Of a stretch of DNA of 31,384 nt, positions 14,559-23,080 are shown piece after piece (the first letter of the stretch is position 1; the number at the start of each line of letters is the position of its first letter). Source of the DNA: DATDRQ01 sp035291645 (lineage in GTDB: Bacteria > Chloroflexota > Anaerolineae > Anaerolineales > UBA4823). The stretch spans positions 1 to 31,384 of the forward strand of contig DATDRQ010000271.1 in the NCBI GenBank assembly GCA_035291645.1, given 5' to 3'. The notes under the pieces were generated by a model, which was given only the letters and a program-made list of their open reading frames with translations, made no database searches and was not told where the DNA came from. A program made the translations under genes and the position numbers.

Positions 14559-16019
14559 ATGATCGACCTGAGCATCGAGGCGGAACGCCGCGAACGGGCA
14601 GTCCGGCGAGCACGCCAGCAACAGATTATTATCCCGACTTTCGCCCAGATGAAGGATCCGTCCCGGATCCCGCCTGGGATCAAGGAAAAGCTGCGTGGGA
14701 AGGGATTATGGGATGTAACGCCCGAGAACCTGTTCCGCATCACCTGGAAAAACGAGGCGGTCCCCAGCAGCGGCGGATTCGGAGGAGTGAACTACCTGGA
14801 ACTCCCCAGCGCTCTAACCGGGACTCCCGCCCGCATCCTCGTTTTAATCGGTAAATGGTTCCCGACCGGGGCGCACAAGGTCGGAGCAGCTTTCGGCTGC
14901 CTGGTACCGAGATTGGTAACAGGTCAATTCGACCCGACCACTCAGAAGGCAGTCTGGCCCTCGACGGGCAATTTCTGCCGGGGCGGAGCGTATGACTCGG
15001 CGCTGCTATCCTGCCAGTCGATCGCCATCCTGCCCGAGGGCATGAGCCGGGAGCGATTCGATTGGCTGGCGAAAATCGCCGGGGAGGTGATCGCCACGCC
15101 GGGCAGCGAATCCAACGTCAAGGAAATCTTCGATAAGGTCTGGGAGTTGCGCAGGTCCGGGCAGGACCTGATGATCTTTAACCAGTTCGAGGAATTCGGC
15201 AACTACCTGTGGCACTACGACGTCACCGGGCACGCCATCGAAGAGGTCGTTCATCAGGCGATGGGACCCGGCGACGAGTACCGCGGCATGGTTTCCTCGA
15301 CCGGATCGGCGGGGACGATTGCCAGCGGCGATTACATGAAGCAGGCTTTCCCGGGGAGCAAGATCGTCGCCAGCGAGGCTTTGCAGTGCCCGACTTTGTT
15401 GGAAAACGGTTTCGGCTCGCACCGCATCGAGGGCATCGGTGATAAGCATGTGCCGTGGATCCACAACGTCAAGAACACGGATGTGGTGGTAGCCATCGAC
15501 GACGCCGCGGTGGTGAACCTGGCGCGCCTGTTCAACGAACAGGCCGGGCAGGCCTACCTGATCTCCCAAGGTGTTCCCGAACAGGTCGTCCGCCGGCTCG
15601 ACCTGCTCGGCTTCTCCGGCATCTCCAACGTGCTCTCGGCGATCAAATTCGCCAAGTATTACGAACTGAGTGAACACGACATCGTCGTGACCATCCTGAC
15701 CGACTCGATGGACTTGTACCGCAGCCGGCTGGAAGAGATGCACGCCGAGTCCGGCGAATACAGCCAGCAGGATGCCGCCGCCCATTTCGCCCGCTACCTG
15801 TTGGGTGAGTCGACCGATAACATGCTCGAGCTGCGCTATACCGACCGGCGCCGGGTGCATAACCTGAAGTATTTCACCTGGGTTGAGCAGCAGGGCCGGA
15901 CCTACGAAGAGATCATGAACCAATGGCGCCAGCCGGACTACTGGACCGGAGTCCAGGGACAGGTTGACGAAATCGATGCGCTCATCGATGAGTTCAACGC
16001 CCTGGTTGGATTAATTTAA
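14559..16019 (+). CDS. uncharacterised fold-type II PLP-dependent enzyme (cysteine synthase/tryptophan synthase beta superfamily)
   Basis: A 486-residue protein, longer than cysteine synthase (about 310) or YgeX (about 400). The likely PLP lysine is Lys107 in WFPTGAHKVGAAFGC. STGNFCRGGAYDSALL (135-150) is the substrate loop, and STGSAGTIASG (246-256) is the glycine-rich phosphate-binding loop. A C-terminal extension of about 100 residues (ARYLLGES...RRRVHNLKYFTWVEQQGRTYEE) is not part of the basic fold. It resembles proteins loosely annotated as PLP-dependent protein, beta subunit; I know of no assigned reaction. Its place before the hydantoinase, in a cluster like E. coli ygeWXY-hyuA, makes an ammonia-lyase or C-N lyase acting on a ring-opened purine product plausible (inference). 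An AAAGGAA-like ribosome-binding site precedes the ATG. Confidence 0.8.
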   Translation: MIDLSIEAERRERAVRRARQQQIIIPTFAQMKDPSRIPPGIKEKLRGKGLWDVTPENLFRITWKNEAVPSSGGFGGVNYLELPSALTGTPARILVLIGKWFPTGAHKVGAAFGCLVPRLVTGQFDPTTQKAVWPSTGNFCRGGAYDSALLSCQSIAILPEGMSRERFDWLAKIAGEVIATPGSESNVKEIFDKVWELRRSGQDLMIFNQFEEFGNYLWHYDVTGHAIEEVVHQAMGPGDEYRGMVSSTGSAGTIASGDYMKQAFPGSKIVASEALQCPTLLENGFGSHRIEGIGDKHVPWIHNVKNTDVVVAIDDAAVVNLARLFNEQAGQAYLISQGVPEQVVRRLDLLGFSGISNVLSAIKFAKYYELSEHDIVVTILTDSMDLYRSRLEEMHAESGEYSQQDAAAHFARYLLGESTDNMLELRYTDRRRVHNLKYFTWVEQQGRTYEEIMNQWRQPDYWTGVQGQVDEIDALIDEFNALVGLI

Positions 16020-16074
16020 CCCTGAATCGGCTTGGGTGGGGCATTATCCACTGCAGCTATCCCAGCTCCTCCCG

Positions 16075-16665
16075 ATGGCAACCCTGCTTTCGCCCACCTC
16101 ATTAATCCTGGTCGCGGTGATGACGGACCCCCGCGACTTCGAGATCGCGCGCCTGCTGGGCTGGTACCGTATCCCACTACGCTCGGCGCCCAAGGTGGTG
16201 GCGGTCGATTACCTGGCGTTTTACCAGACCAGCGCGTTTGGGGAGGAAAAGAGCTGTATCGAGTATATCGCTCCAGTGCGCGGGCACGAAATGGTCACCC
16301 GGGCAGAATTGCTCAAAGACGAGCCGGACCACCCGCGCGCCCGGGAGGAATACTACAAGATCCAGATTGGTCCTCTGGAGCGCCTGCCCCAGCCGGTCCA
16401 GGCCGATAAATGGCGGCGGATCACGTTCCTGTATACCACCGGCGAATACCTGCTGGGAGCCCGGACGATCGATGACCTGGTGATCCACTCCGAGGAACGG
16501 CAGACGCTCTGGCGGGCATTGCGCGAGCGGGCGGGCCGGTCGCAGGCGGAGACCACCGATCTGCCGGATGTCGATCTAGATCCCGGCCTGCTGGCGGCCT
16601 TACTCGGCATGGCGCAGGCCGGACCCGGCGGGCACGAGGATACACACAACCCCGCAGAGCGCTAA
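16075..16665 (+). CDS. hypothetical protein, 196 aa, soluble
   Basis: I cannot assign a function. The protein opens with LVAVMTDPRDFEIARLLGWYRIPL and continues with APKVVAVDYLAFYQTSAFGEEKSCIEYIAPV, then DEPDHPRAREEYYKIQIGPLERLPQPV and KWRRITFLYTT. This is a compact charged alpha/beta pattern with regularly spaced aromatic residues and no signal peptide or membrane segment. The last 40 residues are low-complexity and probably disordered. Start choice is uncertain: GTG 16036, ATG 16075 and ATG 16120 are in frame, none with a convincing Shine-Dalgarno; 16075 keeps the first beta-strand-like segment. It lies between the PLP enzyme and the hydantoinase in the same orientation, so it may be cotranscribed with them. 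Confidence 0.65.
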   Translation: MATLLSPTSLILVAVMTDPRDFEIARLLGWYRIPLRSAPKVVAVDYLAFYQTSAFGEEKSCIEYIAPVRGHEMVTRAELLKDEPDHPRAREEYYKIQIGPLERLPQPVQADKWRRITFLYTTGEYLLGARTIDDLVIHSEERQTLWRALRERAGRSQAETTDLPDVDLDPGLLAALLGMAQAGPGGHEDTHNPAER

Positions 16666-16710
16666 CATCAACTCAAGCTTGTAGTATTTGGGTAGCAATT
16701 CGAGGCTGCG

Positions 16711-18129
16711 ATGTCCTGGTTAATCAAATCCGGCGCCCTGATCACTGCCGCGGAAACCTTCGAAGCAGATATCTTGATCGAAGGTGAGCGGATTGCGGCG
16801 ATCGGCACGGGCCTGCAGGCGGCGGGGGCAGTCGAGGTCGACGCCACCGGTAAGCTGGTGATGCCGGGGGGGATCGACCCCCACGTGCACTTCGACCTGC
16901 CGATGTTTGGCACCGTCTCTTCGGACGACCACTATACCGGTCAAAAAGCTGCTGCTTTCGGCGGCACTACCACCGTGATGGACTTCGTCCCCCAGGAGTA
17001 CCCAACCTTGAAGGAATCAATCGAAGCCTGGCATGCCAAGGCGGACCATCGGGCGGCGATCGATTTCGGTTTCCACATGAATATCACCCGTTTGGATACC
17101 CGGACGGCTTCTGAGATCCCCGATCTGCCCGATTTGGGGGTCACCACGTTGAAGGTGTTCATGGCTTACAACGGGCGCCTGCGCCTGTCCGATGGCGAGA
17201 TTTTCGATGTGCTACGCATAGCCCGGGCAAACGGCATGCTTACCATGCTCCACGCCGAGAATGGGGACGTAATCGAGACATTGATCGCCGATGCGCTGGC
17301 TGCCGGGCATACCGGCACCGAGTGGCACGCCCAGACCAGGCCGGCCTGGGGCGCGGTGGAGGCCGTGTTGCGCGGGGCGGCGCTGGCTGCTCAGGCTGAG
17401 GCGCCGCTGTACATCGTCCACATGAACGCCGCCGGAGAGGTCGACCAGCTTCAGTATGCCCGCCAGAGGGGTGTCCCGGTCATGGGCGAGACCTGCCCAC
17501 AGTACCTGTTCTTCACGATCGAACATTTGAGACGGCCGGATGGCGCCAAGTGGGTGTGCTCGCCGCCCATGCGCACACCGCAGGATAACTCCCGGTTGTG
17601 GCAGGGCCTGGCCGATGGAACGCTGCAGACTATCGGGACGGACCACTGTCCGTTCTTCTTCGACGGGACCCGTCCGATCCTTTATGAAAACCAGCTGGTC
17701 GCGATCCCGGGGAAGGAACTGGGTAAGGAGGATTTCACCCTTATCCCCAACGGCCTGCCCGCGGTGCAGGACCGTCTGCCCATCTTGTGGACCTACGGAG
17801 TGCGGGCAGGCCATCTCTCGCCGAACCAGTTCGTTGCACTGACCAGCACCAACGCGGCTAAGATCTTCGGTCTTTACCCGCGCAAGGGGGCGCTGCTGCC
17901 GGGCGCGGACGCCGACCTGGTGATCTGGGACCCGGAGCGCCGCCTGACCTACGGTCTGGCTTACGCCCACCACCGTACCGATTACAACCTGTTCGAGAAT
18001 TGGGAGCTGGCCGGTTTCCCCGAAAAGGTCTTTCTAAGGGGAAATTTAATTGTGGATGGGGACAACTGGCTCGGGAAAGCCGGGATGGGGAATTTCCTTT
18101 CCCGGCAACCCGGCGCGGCGGTGCTCTAA
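16711..18129 (+). CDS. hydA: D-hydantoinase / dihydropyrimidinase
   Basis: A 472-residue cyclic amidase of the amidohydrolase superfamily, normal family length. The metal site is complete: GGIDPHVHFDLP (His58, His60), the carboxylated lysine in TTLKVFMAYNG (Lys148), LHAENGD, YIVHMNA and GTDHCPF. It hydrolyses hydantoins, dihydropyrimidines or related cyclic amides to N-carbamoyl acids. In the E. coli yge cluster the equivalent gene is hyuA. Here it could generate the carbamoylated compound from which the two carbamoyltransferases release carbamoyl phosphate. GAGG at 16702-16705 is a suitable ribosome-binding site. Allantoinase is the main alternative; the FMAYNG pattern favours the hydantoinase/dihydropyrimidinase branch. 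Confidence 0.93.
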   Translation: MSWLIKSGALITAAETFEADILIEGERIAAIGTGLQAAGAVEVDATGKLVMPGGIDPHVHFDLPMFGTVSSDDHYTGQKAAAFGGTTTVMDFVPQEYPTLKESIEAWHAKADHRAAIDFGFHMNITRLDTRTASEIPDLPDLGVTTLKVFMAYNGRLRLSDGEIFDVLRIARANGMLTMLHAENGDVIETLIADALAAGHTGTEWHAQTRPAWGAVEAVLRGAALAAQAEAPLYIVHMNAAGEVDQLQYARQRGVPVMGETCPQYLFFTIEHLRRPDGAKWVCSPPMRTPQDNSRLWQGLADGTLQTIGTDHCPFFFDGTRPILYENQLVAIPGKELGKEDFTLIPNGLPAVQDRLPILWTYGVRAGHLSPNQFVALTSTNAAKIFGLYPRKGALLPGADADLVIWDPERRLTYGLAYAHHRTDYNLFENWELAGFPEKVFLRGNLIVDGDNWLGKAGMGNFLSRQPGAAVL

Positions 18130-18148
18130 GGCAAGACTCTCCCGGTAG

Positions 18149-19711
18149 ATGCCCATCTATCTCTCAATCCTGTTCCTTATCCTCACCCCGGTGATCATGC
18201 TGATCGTCCGCCTGGTCAGGCCGGGTTTTGTGTACCACTGGCTGCTGGCAGTAGGCGGGGCGGGTATCGCCTGGCTGATGGTGCTCCTGGCAGGGTTGCA
18301 GTTTCCCCGGACGCTTGAGCTGGTGGCGTGGAAACCGGAAATCCTCTTTACCAGCTCTCCATTTCTAATCGTAGACCGGTTTTCGTGGCCGTTCGCGGCC
18401 GGGATCGCGACCCTGTTGCTGGCGGTAATCCTGACTGACGTAGCGCGCCCGGCGGAAGTGGATTGGTCGAGTTGGGCAGGCGAGCTTTCGCTGGCGGGGC
18501 TGGGTCTGTTCGCCATCCTTGCCGGCAACCCGCTTACCCTGGTGCTTGCCTGGACGGCTATCGACCTGCTGGAGTTAACCATCCTGCTTGGAGAGGTTAA
18601 GGAAGCGGGGGCAACCCGGGAAGTGGTGATCCGGTTTTCGATCCGACTGGTCGGCAGTTTCCTGCTGATTGCAGCCGGGCTGAGCTCTGAAGACACTGGA
18701 GCGGGATTGTCCTTCTCGGTGACCTCCCCCCGGGCGATTTTATTGTTCCTGGCTGCAGGCGGGCTGCGCCTGGGTGTTTTTCCATTGCATTTTCCATTTC
18801 GTCAACGGCAGGGGATCCGGCTCGGCTTGGATATCCTGACGCTTCTAATACCGGCGGCTTCAACCCTGGTTCTGCTAACCCGCTCTGCTTCTGCGATGGA
18901 AATCTCCGGATTAACGGCTCAATTCTCATCGTTGTTGATGTTCATGGTGGGTTGCGCAGCGGTCCTGGCGGCGACTGCCTGGTGTGTTGGCGTGGATGCG
19001 TTCGAGGGAAGGCAGGTGTGGGTCCTGGCAACCGCCTCCCTAGCGCTGGCTGCGACCCTGCGGGCGCAGCCGGAAGCCAGCCTGGCGTGGGGCCTGGCCG
19101 TCATCTTCGCAGGCGGCTTGCTCTTATTGGCTACTGTTCGAAACCGGTGGATTTCCTGGTTTATGATGGTTGGAGTGGCAGGGTTTTCCGCACTGCCGCT
19201 TACGCCAACCTGGGGTGGGGCGGATCTGTTCACAGCTCCATTTTCTCCACTCCTGCTGCTGTACTGGATTGCGCACATCTTGTTGCTGATGGGCTATGCA
19301 CGTCATGCCTTGCGCCTTTCAGGCTCCTTTGCTGGCCTCGAGCGCTGGGTAATCCTGATCTATCCCTTGGGATTGGGACTGCTGGCGCTGGTTTATTTCT
19401 TGGTCGGCTGGCGAATCAGGCCGCAAACCGGCGGACTACCCCTGGCGCTGTGGCTGGAAGGACTGCTGGCGCTCATAGTTGCGGGTCTCGCCCTGTACTG
19501 GACCCGCCGACACGACCGGCTATTGCATAAGGCGCGCGCTATCGTAGAACCTATATTTTCCTTGGATTGGCTCTATCTCCTGGTCGGGTTTTTCTACCAG
19601 CTGCTCGACCGGATCGTCGGGTTCATCACCTTGATCCTGGAAGGCGAAGGAGGCATCTTGTGGGTCCTGCTGTGGACAGTGCTCGTGCTGTTGTTGCTCG
19701 CCAGGTCGTAA
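18149..19711 (+). CDS. divergent complex I antiporter-like membrane subunit (NuoL/M/N family)
   Basis: A 520-residue, extremely hydrophobic protein with about 14 likely transmembrane segments. The order and spacing resemble the Nqo/Mrp antiporter family: an early FLIVDRFSWPFA, then LTLVLAWTAIDLLELTILL, then LRLGVFPLHFPF (206-217), which aligns with the family's KxPxxPxHxWLP helix. The conserved lysine of that helix appears to be Arg207, and the usual glutamate of the preceding helix may be Asp139 or Glu142. This suggests an ion-translocating role with altered charge pattern, or a structural subunit. It forms a tight set with the two following membrane genes. No NuoCDBI-type electron-transfer genes are in the window. 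The start has no strong ribosome-binding site. Confidence 0.72.
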   Translation: MPIYLSILFLILTPVIMLIVRLVRPGFVYHWLLAVGGAGIAWLMVLLAGLQFPRTLELVAWKPEILFTSSPFLIVDRFSWPFAAGIATLLLAVILTDVARPAEVDWSSWAGELSLAGLGLFAILAGNPLTLVLAWTAIDLLELTILLGEVKEAGATREVVIRFSIRLVGSFLLIAAGLSSEDTGAGLSFSVTSPRAILLFLAAGGLRLGVFPLHFPFRQRQGIRLGLDILTLLIPAASTLVLLTRSASAMEISGLTAQFSSLLMFMVGCAAVLAATAWCVGVDAFEGRQVWVLATASLALAATLRAQPEASLAWGLAVIFAGGLLLLATVRNRWISWFMMVGVAGFSALPLTPTWGGADLFTAPFSPLLLLYWIAHILLLMGYARHALRLSGSFAGLERWVILIYPLGLGLLALVYFLVGWRIRPQTGGLPLALWLEGLLALIVAGLALYWTRRHDRLLHKARAIVEPIFSLDWLYLLVGFFYQLLDRIVGFITLILEGEGGILWVLLWTVLVLLLLARS

Positions 19712-19724
19712 TGATTGGTTTCTG

Positions 19725-20324
19725 ATGAACGTCGAATCTCTGGCGGTTCCAGCGGTCATCCTGATTTTCCTGAGCGCCTCGACGCTGCTCGGCAGCCGTG
19801 ATTGGCGAATCTGCATCGCAGCCCTGGCGCTCCAGTATCTGGGGATTACTCTACTCGTTGGGATCCATTGGCCGATCGAGGAGGCTGCCGTAAAGCTGCT
19901 TGCTGGCTGGATGGCAGGCGCTGTCCTGGGATTGGCGCTGATCAGCCTGCACGGCGAGCCGGAGCCGTATGAAAGCCTGACAATCTCTTACATCATGTTC
20001 CGCGCCCTTTTGGCTGTACTGGCAGGTCTGGCGGCATATTCAATCGGGGATTCTCTGGTCGAATGGATTCCAGAAATTGCCCCACCGCAGGCGACCGGAA
20101 GTCTGGTATTGATCGGTCTGGGCTTACTCCATCTGGGTTTAACCACGCGCCCGCTGCGCGTCACCCTGGGGTTGTTGACCGTGTTGGGAGGTTTCGAGAT
20201 CCTGTACGCCGCTTTGGAAAGCTCTATCCTGGTAGCTGGTCTGCTGGCAACCATCACCCTCGGGCTGGCGATGGTTGGGGCCTACCTGATGGCAGCCCCC
20301 TCTCTCGAGGAGGTAGAGGAGTGA
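19725..20324 (+). CDS. small membrane protein, NuoK/HyfE-like
   Basis: A 199-residue protein with about 6 predicted transmembrane helices. The second half (GLGLLHLGLTTRPLRVTLGLLTVLGGFEILYAALESS...) resembles NuoK/MnhC-type subunits, where a Gly-x-Glu-x-x-x-Asn/Ala motif lies in the second helix; here it reads GGFEILYAALE. The length and presence of extra N-terminal helices match the HyfE-like version found in hydrogenase-4-type complexes. It lies 13 bases after the first antiporter-like gene, and its stop overlaps the GTG start of the next (GTGA), so the three are translationally linked. A component of a proton- or sodium-moving membrane arm is the likeliest role, though similarity is weak. 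Confidence 0.62.
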   Translation: MNVESLAVPAVILIFLSASTLLGSRDWRICIAALALQYLGITLLVGIHWPIEEAAVKLLAGWMAGAVLGLALISLHGEPEPYESLTISYIMFRALLAVLAGLAAYSIGDSLVEWIPEIAPPQATGSLVLIGLGLLHLGLTTRPLRVTLGLLTVLGGFEILYAALESSILVAGLLATITLGLAMVGAYLMAAPSLEEVEE

Positions 20325-21733
20325 GCGCCCCGGTTTTGTGGATTGCCTTTCCGGCTGTCCTGGGAGTGATTCTTTTATTCCTGCGCATGCGGGTAACCCT
20401 GGTTGCGGTCCTGGGAACCCTGGCGACTCTCTCGTTGGCGTTATCAGCCTGGTTTCTCCCGGACCGAGAACAGTTTACCCTGGGTCCCTGGACGGTTCCG
20501 TTCAGCGATACCTTAAACCTGCTAGGGCGGAGTTTCACCCTGGATCCAGCGGACAGGTCGGTGGTGGCGCTGATCTTCCTGATGGCGGCTTTATGGTTCG
20601 GGGCGGTCCCGGTTGCCCGCACCGGGCATAATTTTATCCCCCTGGCCTTGGGTATGATCAGTTTATTTACCGCAGCGATCGCCGTTGAACCATTTCTCTA
20701 TGCTGCCCTGTTGATCGAGATCGGTGTTCTCCTGAGCATCCCAATGCTGATCGAACCAGGGAGACGAGCGGGCCGCGGGATCATGCGCTACCTTACTTTT
20801 CAAACACTGGGGATGCCGTTTATCTTGCTGACAGGCTGGATGCTGGAGGGAGTCGAAACCAGCCCGGTCGAGGCAAGTTTTGTGGTACGGCTGACCCTGC
20901 TATTGGGCCTGGGATTCGGGCTTCTGCTGGCGATATTCCCATTTTATACCTGGTTACCTTTGCTTGCCGAAGAAGCTCACCCTTACGTGGCGTCCTTTGT
21001 CTTTCTGCTGCTGCCTGGGGCGATCTTTGTCCTGGTCTTAGGATTTCTTGATGAATATGCCTGGCTGCGAGAGGTACCCGAGATTAGCACCGCATTTCGC
21101 TGGGCTGGTATATTGATGATCATAACTTCTGGGCTGTGGTCGATGTTCCAAAGGCAGCTTGCGCGCATCCTGGCCTATGCGCTGATCCTGGAAATCGGAT
21201 TCTCTTTTCTGGCGCTCAACCTGGCGCTTTCCGAACGGACGGCGCTCTACCTGGGGCTGTTCTTCGCTTTACAGGTGCCACGCGGCCTGAGCCTGGGAGT
21301 CTGGTCGCTGGCGCTGTCGGTTCTCCGGCAGGAGGCTCCCGAGCTACAATTCCATCATATTCAGGGCCTGGGGATGCGGTTTCCAATTACGGCGGGAAGC
21401 CTGGTTTTGGCGAACCTGACCCTGGCAGGTCTGCCGCTCTTAGCCGGCTTTCCGTTGCGATGGAGTTTATTGGACGGGTTGGCCTCCTCAGACCCGGGAG
21501 CTGCCGGGTGGGCGCTGGTTGGAAGCCTGGGTTTGCTGATCGCCGGTCTGCGCACGCTCATGGTTCTGCTCGCCAGTGATCAGGTACCGGCATGGTTTCT
21601 CAGCGAATCTTTGTGGCAGCGATCTTTTCTCCTCATGGGAGCAGCTGCCCTGCTGATACTTGGCTTATTCCCGCAATGGTTGCTCCCTTTGCTCGTTGAT
21701 CTGCCGGCTGCGTTCCAACAGCTGGCGCCCTGA
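20321..21733 (+). CDS. complex I antiporter-like membrane subunit (NuoM/HyfB-like), GTG start
   Basis: A 470-residue polytopic protein. I place the start at the GTG at 20321 because GAGGAGG (20307-20313) lies 7 bases upstream and the codon overlaps the previous stop; the open frame further upstream gives an unconvincing non-hydrophobic N terminus. FLYAALLIEIGVLLSIPMLIE retains the membrane glutamate (Glu133) corresponding to the key glutamate of NuoM helix 5. AIFPFYTWLPLLAEEAHP (204-221) matches the PFHxWLPxAxxxAP signature, but the expected lysine five residues before the proline is Leu202. Predicted to act in ion translocation together with the two preceding genes; whether it is driven by a redox module elsewhere is unknown. 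Confidence 0.75.
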   Translation: MSAPVLWIAFPAVLGVILLFLRMRVTLVAVLGTLATLSLALSAWFLPDREQFTLGPWTVPFSDTLNLLGRSFTLDPADRSVVALIFLMAALWFGAVPVARTGHNFIPLALGMISLFTAAIAVEPFLYAALLIEIGVLLSIPMLIEPGRRAGRGIMRYLTFQTLGMPFILLTGWMLEGVETSPVEASFVVRLTLLLGLGFGLLLAIFPFYTWLPLLAEEAHPYVASFVFLLLPGAIFVLVLGFLDEYAWLREVPEISTAFRWAGILMIITSGLWSMFQRQLARILAYALILEIGFSFLALNLALSERTALYLGLFFALQVPRGLSLGVWSLALSVLRQEAPELQFHHIQGLGMRFPITAGSLVLANLTLAGLPLLAGFPLRWSLLDGLASSDPGAAGWALVGSLGLLIAGLRTLMVLLASDQVPAWFLSESLWQRSFLLMGAAALLILGLFPQWLLPLLVDLPAAFQQLAP

Positions 21734-21739
21734 CGATCA

Positions 21740-21748
21740 TGCTATAAT
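21740..21748 (+). promoter_or_regulatory. candidate extended -10 promoter (TGCTATAAT)
   Basis: A perfect TGN-TATAAT extended -10 element lies 7 bases after the antiporter-like gene stop and about 54 bases before the coiled-coil gene start. I see no good -35 element, as is common for extended -10 promoters. It probably separates the coiled-coil/selB transcript from the upstream membrane genes. Confidence 0.5.
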
Positions 21749-21802
21749 TCTCAGACCTCCGAACCGGATAATTCAATATCAACATCCTTTCTGGAGACCG
21801 CT

Positions 21803-22981
21803 ATGGAATTAGATCAGATCCTAAAACACCTGGAATGGCTCGATGATGAGCGGCGCAAAGACAAAGATGTGCTTGCAAAACAGGAAGAGCGCATCCTGTC
21901 CCTGGAAGGAAACCTGGCCGCAGCCCACCAGCAGGTCAAGTCATTGAATGGGGAAATCACACGCCTGGCGACGGTGGTGGGACGCATGGATAATTATGAC
22001 GAGATCCTGCTCCAGCAACGCGTGGAGGTGAACCGCCAGTTTGAGGAGATCGATAAACAGACCAAACGGCGAGAGGAGGAAATGGAAAAAGTTCGCCGGG
22101 TCGAGATGCGCGCCCTGGATGGCAGCCTGGTGGATGTCCGAAAAGGACTGGAAGCCATTGCCGGGTTGAAACGCGGCCTGCAGGCCCGGGTGGAAGAAGA
22201 GATGCGCCTGACCCGCTCGATCGATGAGATCCGCCTAAAATTGCAGGAAATGAAGCGCAGCGAGGAAGAGTATTCGCGCACCTACCGGTCGATTGAAGAT
22301 GGGCGGCGCCAGGACTCCAAACGGCTGGTGGATATGCAGGGGGAGGTGACCGCGCTCAGAAAACGGGCCGACGAGCAGCGCGGCCAGGCTGAGATGGTGA
22401 GCGCCAGCCTGCGCAAGTTGGATGGACGCCTGAACGAGCTGTACACCATCGAGTCACAGAGGAAAGAAGCTCAGGCCAGTTTCCTGGATAAACAGGCCCT
22501 GCTCCAGGTGGAGTATGAGCGCACCTGGAAGGAATGGCAGGCGCGCATCGAGACCATCGACAGCCAAACCGCAGAGGTGGAAACAAATCTTCAATCCCTG
22601 GACGGAACCCACCGGACGGTGAAACGTCTAAAGGAAACCACAGAAGAGCTGGTCCAGCGAATCGAGAGGCGGATTGGCGAAATTACCGAAATCCAACGTC
22701 TGTCCGAGGAGCGCTTCCGCCAGGACTGGGTGACTTTCAAGGCGGACGACCAGAAGCGTTGGACCAACTACACAATCACGCAAGAGGAACAACGCGGGGA
22801 AATCATCCGCAACTTCGAGAAAATTACCGAGCAGGTAGCCCACCTCGAGGACTTGCTGCAAGAAGTCCAGGATGCAGTCCAACAGGCGATCGAACAAAAC
22901 GAAAAGCGCCTTCAAGGGCTGCTGGCGCTGGCCCATGAGTGGGTAGCCGAATACGAGCGTATGGAAGGCCGCGCCCGTTAA
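21803..22981 (+). CDS. coiled-coil protein, hypothetical
   Basis: A 392-residue soluble protein that is almost entirely heptad-rich, charged alpha helix (Glu, Arg, Lys, Gln and Leu dominate) with no signal peptide or membrane segment. Representative stretches are LEWLDDERRKDKDVLAKQEERI near the start, EEIDKQTKRREEEMEKVRRVE, and EERFRQDWVTFKADDQKRW near residue 310, where tryptophans break the heptads. The C terminus (LLQEVQDAVQQAIEQNEKRLQGLLALAHEWVAEYERME) is another long helix. I do not recognise the family beyond general resemblance to SMC-like or tropomyosin-like rods; a scaffold or cell-structure role is possible. GGAG at 21793-21796 is the ribosome-binding site. SelB follows after 99 bases, with no obvious functional connection. 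Confidence 0.8.
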   Translation: MELDQILKHLEWLDDERRKDKDVLAKQEERILSLEGNLAAAHQQVKSLNGEITRLATVVGRMDNYDEILLQQRVEVNRQFEEIDKQTKRREEEMEKVRRVEMRALDGSLVDVRKGLEAIAGLKRGLQARVEEEMRLTRSIDEIRLKLQEMKRSEEEYSRTYRSIEDGRRQDSKRLVDMQGEVTALRKRADEQRGQAEMVSASLRKLDGRLNELYTIESQRKEAQASFLDKQALLQVEYERTWKEWQARIETIDSQTAEVETNLQSLDGTHRTVKRLKETTEELVQRIERRIGEITEIQRLSEERFRQDWVTFKADDQKRWTNYTITQEEQRGEIIRNFEKITEQVAHLEDLLQEVQDAVQQAIEQNEKRLQGLLALAHEWVAEYERMEGRAR

Positions 22982-23080
22982 GCAAGTTCGCTCTGGTAGG
23001 ATGAGCGACGAGAGATCGCAGCAAGAATTTCAAGAATTTCCATCTGCTCCGGATGAGCAAGAGCGGTTCAGGATAAACCG

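Noticed and set aside
20063..20320. N-terminal extension of the second antiporter-like gene
   Set aside because: It overlaps the NuoK/HyfE-like gene, is Pro/Gly/Arg-rich rather than hydrophobic, and a GTG with a strong ribosome-binding site begins exactly where membrane-like sequence starts.
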